NCBI GenBank assembly: GCA_964598695.1
Contig: CAZRDB010000263.1
Span: forward strand, 1 to 5,296
DNA: 5,296 nt
DNA from: CAZRDB01 sp964598695
Lineage (GTDB): Bacteria > Armatimonadota > Zipacnadia > UBA1398
Reading direction: 5' to 3'
This document shows, one piece after another, positions 1 to 5,296 of this stretch. The translations under genes were made by a program, and so were the position numbers. Numbering within the stretch: position 1 is the stretch's first letter; every line of letters begins with the position of its first letter. The notes beneath the pieces are model-generated. The model did not search any database. It had not been told where the DNA came from and was given only the letters and a program-made list of their open reading frames with translations.

Positions 1-674
1 TCGGGGTTGCAGAGGTAGACGTGGTCCTCGCGCACGTCGGCGCTCGGCGGCTCGCGCGCGTCGGGGTCGCTGTTCTCCCCGACGAAGTCCAGCAGGAGCT
101 GCGTGCTGTCGACGGCCGGATGGCGCTCGTTGCGGCCCGGGGTGGTCGTGAGCCGAACGCCGTTGGTCAGGGCGCTCCGCCACGTGCCCCCGCTCCGCGT
201 GGGCATCGGGGCCGCCCAGAGATCGTAGTCGATCTTGGCGTCGTCTCCGAACAGCTCCGCGCGGTTCGAGCTGAGGACAACGCCGCCGCCAGGGACGCCG
301 GCGATGACGTTGCGTCCGAAGCCGGCCGGCTGGCCGTCGTCGACGCCCGCGACCTCGGCCACGACCGCGCGCAGCTCCTGCACCGTCGAACGGGTCCGCA
401 CATCGTTGCCGCGGATCAGGCGCTCGATGCTGCGGTGGTCGGTGATCGGCCCGAGCTGGGCGCGGGACAGCGGGACGCCCTGGCGCTCGGCCATCTCGAT
501 CGACGTCAGGCTCGACACCGGGACGCCGTCCAGCGTGGGAGAGCCGGGGAGGCGAATCGGAAGGTTCGTCGCCGTGTCACCGGCGGACGCGGCCCCCGCG
601 AGGGCGCACATCACGACGATGAGCGCGGCGGCTCCCCCGGCCAGGGCCAGCACGGATCGCCTTGCATTCCGCAT
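1..674 (-). CDS. Secreted protein with a PD40/TolB-like propeller motif, 3' end outside the window
   Basis: This reading frame stays open from an ATG at 674 to the window edge, giving 224 residues with no stop. The start is supported by GGAG six bases upstream of the ATG. The N-terminus is a classic Sec signal: basic residues (MRNARR), a hydrophobic stretch at about 8-28, and an Ala-Ser-Ala site, so signal peptidase I probably cuts after residue 31. Cys23 lies in the hydrophobic core but is preceded by Met, so it is a poor lipobox. Residues 32-170 match nothing I recognise. Residues 175-200 (TPGRNERHPAVDS, then LLLDFVGEN) resemble the PD40 repeat of TolB-type beta-propellers, in which a His-Pro or Asn-Pro turn precedes a short strand ending in a 'DF' or 'AF' pair. 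This suggests that a propeller continues outside the window. The gene follows the lipoprotein gene on the same strand after 146 bases that hold a terminator-like hairpin, so it may have its own promoter. The reading frame is firm; the function is unknown. Confidence 0.8.
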   Translation of the reverse strand, partial: MRNARRSVLALAGGAAALIVVMCALAGAASAGDTATNLPIRLPGSPTLDGVPVSSLTSIEMAERQGVPLSRAQLGPITDHRSIERLIRGNDVRTRSTVQELRAVVAEVAGVDDGQPAGFGRNVIAGVPGGGVVLSSNRAELFGDDAKIDYDLWAAPMPTRSGGTWRSALTNGVRLTTTPGRNERHPAVDSTQLLLDFVGENSDPDAREPPSADVREDHVYLCNP

Positions 675-733
675 GTTCCACTCCACTCCCTAATCAGGAA
701 CGCCGATCCCAGGACTCGGGCGTCCTCCAAACG

Positions 734-767
734 GGCTTCACCGGAGCCCAAGGGGCTCCGGGAAGCC
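734..767 (-). terminator. Terminator-like hairpin after the lipoprotein gene
   Basis: Read on the minus strand, GGCTTC-CCGGAGCCC pairs with GGGCTCCGG-T-GAAGCC across a three-base CTT loop. This is a 15-bp stem with one bulged T. It begins about 54 bases after the lipoprotein stop codon and is followed by CGTTTGG, so the U-tract has only three bases. A stem this stable between two genes is probably a terminator or an mRNA 3'-end stabiliser. The short U-tract makes termination without other factors uncertain. Confidence 0.6.
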
Positions 768-793
768 AGACGTTGCCTCGAACCCAACTGTCT

Positions 794-809
794 CGACGGC
801 TTGCCGTCG
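794..809 (-). other. Small inverted repeat just after the lipoprotein stop
   Basis: CGACGGC and GCCGTCG are separated by two bases and lie 11 bases beyond the lipoprotein stop codon. As RNA this would form a six-pair stem with a four-base loop. No U-tract follows. It may act together with the larger hairpin at 734-767, or it may be chance in GC-rich DNA. Confidence 0.3.
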
Positions 810-820
810 CGGCCGATCCG

Positions 821-2689
821 CTACATGTCGAAGCGCAGGACGCTGCCCGAGCCCGGCACCGCGATCTGCGGGTCATACAGCATCACGAAGCGCTTCGAGG
901 TGGAGCCGGCGCCACCGTCGGTCGTGAGCGCAACCGGGGCCATGCCGCCGGCGACGCTCCGGATGATCTGCGACTGGGTGGGCCCGAAGTAGGTCCTCAG
1001 ACGCGAGGCCGCGGTCACGGCGCCGGCCGAGGAGAAGCGGACGAGGCCGCACTGATCGGAGACGCCCGCCGATGCCGTCGAGCGCGTGAACATGTACGGG
1101 CCGTTGTCGCCGACGACCACCTGCGCGCCATAGGCGCCATCGGCGCCGGGGATCGCGCCGGAGCGCTCGTAGCCGACCACGGTGCCATCGGCGAGCACGG
1201 CGAGCTGGCAGAAGGTCCCGAGGCGCCACGGCAGCTTGCTCGGGGTCTGGAAGACCTTCTCGATCCCGGAGAGGTTGGCCGGGTAGCGCAGGATGCCGAG
1301 GGTCTTGGCCGCGATGTAGACCTTGCCCGAGCCGTCGACCTGGAGCTGGCCGCCGGCGTCGTAGATCTGGCCGACGGTGTCGATCCCGAGGTTGATGTTG
1401 ACGGAGGCCGTGGGCGTCGTACTCGTCGGCGTTCCGGCCGAGGTCAGCGCGTAGCACTTGATCGAGCCCTCGCTCGGCGTTCCGAGCTTGTTGGTGGAGA
1501 CGTAGAGGCGGTTGTTCGCGGAATCGACCGCGACGCCGAACGCGTTGGTCAACCCGATGCGGGTCACCTCGGGCGCCGGGCTCACGGTGTTGTCGTAGAT
1601 CCGCAGCGAGCCGCTGGTGTCGACGACGTAGATCTTGCGGTACGGAGCGTCGACCACCGCGATCTGCGCGAGCTGGGCGCGGGGGATCCCCGTCTGGAGC
1701 AGGTTGGCGACATCGAGGGTGCCGTTGGGCTTGAGGCGACGCACCTGCGTGCCGTCGGCGACGTAGAGCCGGCCCTGGCTGTCGCGCGCGACGCCGCCCA
1801 GCCGGCTGCTCACCAGCGAGGAGATGTCGGTGCGGTCGGCGCCCGCGCTGTTGGTCACGATCGCGCAGTCGGCGTAGACCGTGCCGTAGATGCGGACCGA
1901 CGCGGCGCCCGAGGGGACCGTGAAGACCATGCCGAGAGCGACCATGTTCTGGGCGCTAGGCTGGACGCGGGCGCCCGAGCTGCTCACGTAGGCCGGGCCG
2001 TAGGCGTACGGGTCGGCGTTCCCGGCGCGGGTCGCGCCCTGCGGAACCTCGACGAAGCGCCAGACACCGGTCTTGCCGACCGCCGCGAGCTGCGTGAACA
2101 TCTGGTAGCCGAGCGAGCGGAACTCGGTCGACTGCGTGAACGCGTAGTCGGGCGGGACGACCTGGGAGGAATCGTTGGCCGTCAGGAAGTTGCGGCCCGG
2201 GCCCAGGACGACGTCGGGGTCGTACGGGGTGACCTCGGTGGCGATGCGGACGCCGTTGACGTCACGGGCGTAGATCCCGTTCGCGCCGGCCGCCCACGTC
2301 CCCACGAGCCGGGGGCCCATGAAGTGGAGACTCGAGGTGTTGCGCAGGGCGACCGAGACGATCATGCCCCGGCCGACCACCGTGCTGCTGCCCGTGGGGC
2401 GCAGCTCCCGGATGTCCTGGCGGTTGTCGTAGACCGACTTGCCGTAGGCGGCGCTCAGTTGCACCGTCGCGTCGAAACGCGCCCCCGCCTCGGTGGTCGG
2501 CTCGAAGCTGCCGGTGGCCTCGCCGGACTGGAGGTCGTACAGCACCTCGAGACGCCCCAGCTCGAGCGCCCCATCGGTCGACGCGTCCGGGCCCAGGGGC
2601 GCCATCTCCGACGACAGATCGGAGCACCCCACCAGCGCCAGCGCGACGCCCACCACCAGCGAAACCACGAGTAGACGTACGAACAGCAT
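821..2689 (-). CDS. Lipoprotein with a C-terminal NHL-like beta-propeller
   Basis: This gene encodes 622 residues. The hydrophobic N-terminal signal ends in a lipobox, Leu-Val-Gly-Cys, with the acylated Cys at 22, followed by Ser-Asp and a Ser/Asp/Pro-rich linker to about residue 40. Residues 46-280 look beta-rich and do not match a family I know; 'GMIVSVALRNTSS' at 108-120 has the feel of a beta-sandwich strand pair. From about 296 there are blade-like repeats of the NHL/SMP-30 type: GGVARDSQGRLYVADG (298-313), IAVVDAPYRKIYVVDTSGSL (343-362), GVAVDSANNRLYVSTN (385-400), QLQVDGSGKVYIAAK (448-462), and a weaker one near 496-508. The final GSVLRFD could close the ring. The protein is probably exported and anchored in a membrane, where such propellers bind ligands or partners. 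No catalytic residues are identifiable. I chose the ATG at 2689 over the GTG one codon upstream because it lies seven bases from AAGGAGG. The closest neighbour upstream is coaE, with no evident functional link. Confidence 0.87.
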   Translation of the reverse strand: MLFVRLLVVSLVVGVALALVGCSDLSSEMAPLGPDASTDGALELGRLEVLYDLQSGEATGSFEPTTEAGARFDATVQLSAAYGKSVYDNRQDIRELRPTGSSTVVGRGMIVSVALRNTSSLHFMGPRLVGTWAAGANGIYARDVNGVRIATEVTPYDPDVVLGPGRNFLTANDSSQVVPPDYAFTQSTEFRSLGYQMFTQLAAVGKTGVWRFVEVPQGATRAGNADPYAYGPAYVSSSGARVQPSAQNMVALGMVFTVPSGAASVRIYGTVYADCAIVTNSAGADRTDISSLVSSRLGGVARDSQGRLYVADGTQVRRLKPNGTLDVANLLQTGIPRAQLAQIAVVDAPYRKIYVVDTSGSLRIYDNTVSPAPEVTRIGLTNAFGVAVDSANNRLYVSTNKLGTPSEGSIKCYALTSAGTPTSTTPTASVNINLGIDTVGQIYDAGGQLQVDGSGKVYIAAKTLGILRYPANLSGIEKVFQTPSKLPWRLGTFCQLAVLADGTVVGYERSGAIPGADGAYGAQVVVGDNGPYMFTRSTASAGVSDQCGLVRFSSAGAVTAASRLRTYFGPTQSQIIRSVAGGMAPVALTTDGGAGSTSKRFVMLYDPQIAVPGSGSVLRFDM

Positions 2690-2696
2690 CACAGCC

Positions 2697-2703
2697 CCTC
2701 CTT
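2697..2703 (-). promoter_or_regulatory. Shine-Dalgarno sequence of the lipoprotein gene
   Basis: The minus strand reads AAGGAGG, a near-perfect match to the anti-Shine-Dalgarno sequence. It lies seven bases from the ATG at 2689 and four from the GTG at 2692. The spacing favours the ATG. Confidence 0.8.
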
Positions 2704-2706
2704 CGA

Positions 2707-2728
2707 CCCCCTCGGGCGGCCCAGGGGG
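2707..2728 (-). other. GC-rich hairpin directly upstream of the lipoprotein Shine-Dalgarno
   Basis: CCCCCT pairs with AGGGGG, and inside it GGG pairs with CCC around a CCG loop, with one bulged base. The stem ends three bases before AAGGAGG. As RNA it would be very stable and could keep the ribosome site exposed or tune translation. It could instead mark the end of the rpsA-coaE transcript, but no U-tract follows it. Confidence 0.45.
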
Positions 2729-2752
2729 CGACTCCGCGGATCATCCGAGGAC

Positions 2753-2786
2753 TTCCGAACATTCCCAAGTCATGCCCATTTCGGAA
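2753..2786. repeat. Seven-base inverted repeat in the coaE-lipoprotein gap
   Basis: TTCCGAA at 2753-2759 and TTCGGAA at 2780-2786 are perfect inverted copies 20 bases apart. They stand in the most AT-rich part of the 176-base gap between coaE and the lipoprotein gene (2690-2865), where a promoter for the lipoprotein gene would be expected. The arms could be an operator for a dimeric regulator or a loose RNA stem. I could not pick out a convincing -35/-10 pair nearby, and the rest of the gap shows no gene. Confidence 0.35.
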
Positions 2787-2865
2787 AAACCGCGCGGTGC
2801 TCCTGCTTCGGCTGCCAATCCGCCGACGAATCCTGCCGGCCACTCGGCCGCGGATGCACCGCGTT

Positions 2866-3525
2866 CTACCGACCGCGCCCACACATCCACTCGCGCGCGA
2901 GGGTCCGCAACGCGTCCTCGGGGAGCGAGCCGTCGACTGCGCGGTCGCACCGCGCGCGCCACTGCTCCAGGGACTCCTGGGCATCGAGCAAGCGCTCGGT
3001 ACGCTCCTCGTCCCAGCCGCGCGCGTCCCGCAGCCGGCGCGCGCGCACGGCGCGGGGCGCGTCGACGTACCAGATCTCGGTGCACAGGGGATCGAGGCCC
3101 GCCTCGAACAGCACGGCAGCCTCGATCGCGACCGAAGCCCCCTTCGCGGCCAGCTCCGTGAGCCGGCTGGCGAGCGCCGCACGGAGGGGGGGGTGAGTCA
3201 GGGCATCGAGCCGGGCGCGTGCCTCGGGCGACGCGAAGGCGCGCGAGCCGAGCGCCGCCCGATCGAGCCGGCCGTCGGGGGAGACGATCTCGCGCCCGAA
3301 CTCCTCAGCCAGGGCCGCGAGGAGCGGGCTTCCCGGCATGACCAGGCCCGCGTACACGGCGTCAGCCTCGAGGACGGCCGCGCCCTCCTGCCGGAGCAGC
3401 TCGAGCAGGAAGGACTTGCCTCCGCCGGATGGACCGACCAGGCCGAGCACGCTCCTCGGTACGGGACTCGGGGAATGCCCTGACGGCATTCCCCGAGTGT
3501 GATCTTCTCTCGACAGCACAGCCAC
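2866..3525 (-). CDS. coaE: Dephospho-CoA kinase, divergent
   Basis: CoaE carries out the last step of coenzyme A synthesis: ATP-dependent phosphorylation of the ribose 3'-hydroxyl of dephospho-CoA, in the cytoplasm. With the GTG at 3525 it is 219 residues. Recognisable family marks in order are a P-loop GPSGGGKS (31-38); EAD (53-55), where the second acid matches the catalytic Asp of the usual DAD; PGSP (64-67); DGRLDRAAL (84-92); HPPLR (111-115); LFEAGLD (139-145); and the AQ pair at 182-183. The family P-loop is normally GGIGSGKS, and the usual 'VIDN' near the C-terminus reads AVDGS here, so this copy is divergent. Most CoaE proteins begin two to five residues before the first strand, so the first 25 residues are an unusual extension or the start is wrong. 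Other possible starts are GTG 3519 (GGAG five bases upstream), ATG 3489 and GTG 3450. It begins 17 bases after the rpsA stop codon, which suggests one transcript. Identity is firm; the start is not. Confidence 0.88.
   Translation of the reverse strand: MAVLSREDHTRGMPSGHSPSPVPRSVLGLVGPSGGGKSFLLELLRQEGAAVLEADAVYAGLVMPGSPLLAALAEEFGREIVSPDGRLDRAALGSRAFASPEARARLDALTHPPLRAALASRLTELAAKGASVAIEAAVLFEAGLDPLCTEIWYVDAPRAVRARRLRDARGWDEERTERLLDAQESLEQWRARCDRAVDGSLPEDALRTLAREWMCGRGR
3466..3498 (-). other. Perfect 14-bp inverted repeat at the rpsA/coaE junction
   Basis: ACTCGGGGAATGCC at 3466-3479 and GGCATTCCCCGAGT at 3485-3498 are exact inverted copies around a five-base loop. On the transcript the stem starts 44 bases after the rpsA stop codon. 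It lies within codons 10-20 of coaE if the first GTG is used, and covers the ATG at 3489. No U-tract follows, so it is not a standard intrinsic terminator. It could protect the 3' end of rpsA mRNA, attenuate coaE, or limit coaE translation. Confidence 0.7.
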
Positions 3526-3542
3526 TCCGTCCCCGTTGGGGG

Positions 3543-4994
3543 TTAGGACTCCTCGTGCGCCTCGGTCTCGCCCGAGTCGTCGGAGGGCTCCTCGGCAGCC
3601 GTCTCGGCCGCCTCCTCGGCGGGCGCCTCGACCGTCTCCTCGGCGGGCTCGACCGGCTCCACCGGAGCGGGCTCCGGCGGCGCGGGGGCTTCCGACGCGG
3701 TGGAGGTCGAGACTGCGGCGCGGAGCTGGGCGCCGAAGACATCGCCCAGTGTGGCGCCGGTGCCCTCGGGCTCGGCCGGGGTCATGTAGCGATCCAGCTC
3801 GGCCCGGTCGGCCTCGCGCTGGGCCTGGGCGAGACTGAGGGTCATGCGGCGCTGCTTGGGCTGGACGTTGATGACCTTGGCGGTCACCTCGGCGCCGGCC
3901 TTGACGACGTCCTCAGGCTTCTCCACGCGCTGGTTGGCGAGTTCGGAGACCGGGATGAACGCCTCGACGCCCTCCGGCAGGCGCAGGAACGCGCCGGAGG
4001 AGACGCAGCGGGTGATCGGGCCCGTGATGGTCTGGCCGACGCGGTAGTGCTTGCCGACCAGGTGCCACGGATCGGGCAGGAGCTGCTTGCGGCTCAGGCT
4101 GATCCGACCGCGCTCCTTGTCGATCTTCAGGACCATAACCTGCACCGGCATCCCCGCGTGGAGGACCTCGGACGGGTGCTTGACGTGAACCCAGTCCACC
4201 TCGGTGATGTGCAGGAGGCCGTCGACGCCGCCGAGATCGACGAACGCGCCGTAGTTGGTGACGTTGCGGACGACGCCGTCGCGAACCTGGCCCTCCTTGA
4301 GGGTCGAGAGGACGGTCTCGCGGCTCTTCTCGCGCACCTCGCGCTCGGCGAGACGGCGGGAGAGGATGACCTTCTTGCGGGCGCGCTCGATCTCGATGAT
4401 CTTGGCGCTGACGACCTCGCCGACGAAGCGGTCGAGTTCGTTGGGGTTGCGCACGCCGACGTGGGAGGCCGGGATGAACCCGGTGACGCCGAGGTCGACC
4501 CGCAGGCCGCCGCGGACGCGGTCGACGACGGTGCACTCGACGACTTCCTCGTTCTCGTAGGCCGCCAGAATCCGCTTCCAGTTGAGTTCGTGGTCCGCCC
4601 GCTTCTTGCTGAGCGTGATGTTGCCCTCTTCGTCGTCGGAACTCACGACGAAGACCGAGATCTTGTCGCCGACCTGGAGAACCTCGAGTTCGTCCTGCGA
4701 GAACTCGCGCGGGCTGATGAGGCCCTCGGACTTCGTCCCCACGTCCACAAGCACGCCGTCGGAATCGATCCGCACGACGGTGCCCTCGACAATGGTGCCT
4801 TCCTTGAGGCCGGACAGCGACATCTGGGCCTCGAGTTCAGCCATGGTCGGCTGACCATGAACCATCGCGGGGGCGTCGTCGTCGAGATCGCCGCCGCCGT
4901 CGAGCGCATCGCCGTCGGAACCCATCCCGCCGCTGTCGATGCCCTCGTCCTCGGGATCTAGCATGCCAAAACCTTGGTCGGACCCGAAACTCAT
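3543..4994 (-). CDS. rpsA: 30S ribosomal protein S1, four S1 domains
   Basis: S1 binds mRNA on the small ribosomal subunit and helps load messages, especially structured or weakly Shine-Dalgarno ones. The 483-residue product has four S1 (OB-fold) RNA-binding domains, at about 64-132, 148-214, 233-303 and 316-389. The third is the most typical, with VTNYGAFVDLGGVDGLLHIT (245-264). Each ends in the family 'I/MxLS' strand (ITLSKK, VILSRR, ISLSRK, MTLSLA). Four domains fit the shorter S1 form; the E. coli protein has six. An acidic, Gly/Asp-rich leader covers residues 1-45, and a Pro/Ala/Glu-rich acidic tail covers about 405-483. The ATG at 4994 is nine bases from AGGAGG; a GTG one codon earlier has six-base spacing. 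An in-frame ATG at 5039, preceded by AAGGA, would add 15 mostly basic residues and is less likely. coaE follows after 17 bases. Confidence 0.95.
   Translation of the reverse strand: MSFGSDQGFGMLDPEDEGIDSGGMGSDGDALDGGGDLDDDAPAMVHGQPTMAELEAQMSLSGLKEGTIVEGTVVRIDSDGVLVDVGTKSEGLISPREFSQDELEVLQVGDKISVFVVSSDDEEGNITLSKKRADHELNWKRILAAYENEEVVECTVVDRVRGGLRVDLGVTGFIPASHVGVRNPNELDRFVGEVVSAKIIEIERARKKVILSRRLAEREVREKSRETVLSTLKEGQVRDGVVRNVTNYGAFVDLGGVDGLLHITEVDWVHVKHPSEVLHAGMPVQVMVLKIDKERGRISLSRKQLLPDPWHLVGKHYRVGQTITGPITRCVSSGAFLRLPEGVEAFIPVSELANQRVEKPEDVVKAGAEVTAKVINVQPKQRRMTLSLAQAQREADRAELDRYMTPAEPEGTGATLGDVFGAQLRAAVSTSTASEAPAPPEPAPVEPVEPAEETVEAPAEEAAETAAEEPSDDSGETEAHEES
3588..3655 (-). repeat. 24-bp periodic repeat coding for the S1 acidic tail
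   Basis: CTCCTCGGC (plus strand) recurs at exactly 24-base spacing, at 3588, 3612 and 3636. The last two copies extend to about 20 bases of similarity with a three-base indel. The protein shows Ala-Glu-Glu every eight residues (451, 459, 467). The tail seems to have grown by slippage or duplication of an eight-codon unit and may vary in length between strains. Confidence 0.55.
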
Positions 4995-5003
4995 CACGAA
5001 CTG

Positions 5004-5009
5004 CCTCCT
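5004..5009 (-). promoter_or_regulatory. Shine-Dalgarno sequence of rpsA
   Basis: The minus strand reads AGGAGG, nine bases before the ATG at 4994 and six before the GTG at 4997. This supports starting S1 at MSFGSDQGFG rather than at the in-frame ATG 45 bases upstream. Confidence 0.8.
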
Positions 5010-5012
5010 GCG

Positions 5013-5038
5013 TGCTGGACGGGCGTCCCCGTTCAGCA
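5013..5038 (-). other. Hairpin just upstream of the rpsA Shine-Dalgarno
   Basis: TGCTG pairs with CAGCA and, inside an A-C mismatch, ACGGG pairs with CCCGT around a four-base GACG loop. This makes ten pairs in all. The stem ends three bases before AGGAGG and covers the alternative in-frame ATG at 5039. It is a good candidate for translational control of rpsA or for keeping the ribosome site single-stranded. Confidence 0.55.
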
Positions 5039-5167
5039 TGTGCCATGTCCTTGAGGCCGCGCCTCGCGCGACCCCGTCCGGGAAGTCCGCGCGCCGGGGC
5101 GAGATGCACCCGACACGAGGGCTCCGACGGAACCTCCAATGCCTTCAGTCCGGCAAGTATGGCCAGT

Positions 5168-5202
5168 TCGCCGCGGGCTCCTGGCGACCTTCCACGCGGC
5201 GA
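5168..5202. repeat. Eight-base inverted repeat in the rpsA leader
   Basis: TCGCCGCG at 5168-5175 and CGCGGCGA at 5195-5202 are exact inverted copies with a 19-base loop. On the minus strand this is a possible leader stem. On the plus strand T6 (5208-5213) follows five bases later, a rough terminator-like layout, although no plus-strand gene leads into it. Confidence 0.35.
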
Positions 5203-5231
5203 CCTACTTTTTTGCGGGGTGTGGGCGAGGT

Positions 5232-5260
5232 AGGATACACGCTCAGCGGTACCCCGTCAT
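5232..5260 (-). promoter_or_regulatory. Candidate promoter for rpsA
   Basis: The minus strand has ATGACG (5260-5255) and TATCCT (5237-5232) with a 17-base spacer. Each hexamer matches four of six positions of the housekeeping sigma consensus (TTGACA, TATAAT). The -35 box overlaps the last codons of the upstream gene, and the -10 box lies just beyond its stop. Transcription would start near 5225. Confidence 0.4.
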
Positions 5261-5296
5261 CTCCCCCCAGTTCGAACCCACCTTGGCGTCGACGGT
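5243..5296 (-). CDS. C-terminal end of an unidentified gene, 5' part outside the window
   Basis: One minus-strand frame reads TVDAKVGSNWGEMTGYR and then TGA. Of its 17 sense codons, 16 end in G or C, as in the other genes here, whereas a competing open frame through the same bases uses AAA, GTA and other codons atypical of this DNA. This suggests a gene lying upstream of rpsA on the same strand. The fragment is too short to name. Confidence 0.4.
   Translation of the reverse strand, partial: TVDAKVGSNWGEMTGYR

Larger units (their letters stand above)
4995..5231 (-). promoter_or_regulatory. Long 5' leader of rpsA
   Basis: About 230 bases separate the candidate promoter from the rpsA start. 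I see no convincing gene here. The stretch holds an A6 run near its 5' end, an eight-pair inverted repeat (5168-5202), a six-pair hairpin near 5120-5134 (GGTTCC/GGAGCC, with one G-U pair), and a near-perfect hairpin next to the Shine-Dalgarno (5013-5038). S1 represses its own translation through its leader in enterobacteria, so a regulatory leader is plausible. No known leader motif was recognised. Confidence 0.4.

Noticed and set aside
21..992. Plus-strand open frame of 323 codons at the left edge
   Set aside because: It crosses the intergenic hairpin and runs opposite both exported-protein genes. The minus-strand frames there have a signal peptide and Shine-Dalgarno support.
662..2674. Long plus-strand open frame of 670 codons opposite the lipoprotein gene
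   Set aside because: It is the antisense of a gene with a lipobox, propeller repeats and a strong Shine-Dalgarno. Its product is an Arg/Ala/Asp/Gly/Val-rich mixture typical of shadow frames in GC-rich DNA.
2262..3182. Minus-strand open frame of 306 codons overlapping the coaE end and the lipoprotein start
   Set aside because: It is out of frame with both real genes and its product is an Arg-rich shadow. The family motifs are all in the other frames.
3466..3498. Reading the rpsA/coaE inverted repeat as a standard intrinsic terminator
   Set aside because: No U-tract follows on either strand, and coaE begins before it under the longest start. I kept it as a hairpin of unknown role.
3429..4961. 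Long plus-strand open frame of 510 codons opposite rpsA
   Set aside because: rpsA is unmistakable on the other strand. The antisense product is low-complexity, rich in Leu, Gly, Asp and Ala, and shows no domain.
4837..5139. Minus-strand 100-codon frame across the rpsA leader, starting at an ATG near 5139 or at 5049
   Set aside because: It overlaps the start of rpsA out of frame, has an Arg-rich composition, and lacks a clear ribosome site.
5262..5286. GGTTCGAAC resembling a tRNA T-loop on the minus strand
   Set aside because: The flanking bases do not pair to form a T-stem, the expected C after the loop is T, and no acceptor, D or anticodon arm is visible. The bases fit the end of a coding frame.
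1..5296. Mobile element, CRISPR array, toxin-antitoxin pair or defence system
   Set aside because: I saw no transposase or integrase motifs, no terminal repeats, no spaced direct repeats and no small paired genes. The window reads as core and envelope genes.

Overview
The window is GC-rich bacterial chromosome. Every gene I can support lies on the minus strand, so transcription runs from high to low coordinates. In that order it holds: the last 17 codons of an unidentified gene (5296-5243); a leader of about 230 bases with a candidate promoter; rpsA for ribosomal protein S1 (4994-3543); coaE for dephospho-CoA kinase (3525-2866); a 176-base gap; a 622-residue lipoprotein with a predicted NHL-like beta-propeller (2689-821); a 146-base gap holding a terminator-like hairpin; and the first 224 codons of a secreted protein that runs off the window edge (674-1).

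rpsA and coaE are 17 bases apart and are probably co-transcribed. S1 is needed in large amounts and CoaE only in catalytic amounts. A perfect 14-bp inverted repeat sits just after the rpsA stop codon, inside the uncertain start region of coaE, and is a plausible element for setting that ratio. The lipoprotein and the secreted protein each have a strong Shine-Dalgarno sequence. Both carry export signals and propeller-type repeats, which suggests an envelope or extracellular role, but neither has a function I can name.

The organism cannot be fixed from this window. A lipobox lipoprotein, a four-domain S1 with an acidic tail, and rpsA next to coaE suggest a GC-rich bacterium outside the Proteobacteria, where rpsA usually follows cmk. 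Actinobacteria also have rpsA-coaE neighbours, but the CoaE here lacks the C-terminal extension common there. The overall style would fit a phylum such as Armatimonadota, which is only a guess.

There is no sign of a mobile element, CRISPR array, RNA gene or defence system. The more unusual points are the inverted repeat at the rpsA/coaE junction, the stable hairpins directly upstream of the Shine-Dalgarno sequences of rpsA and the lipoprotein gene, the divergent CoaE motifs, and the composite lipoprotein.
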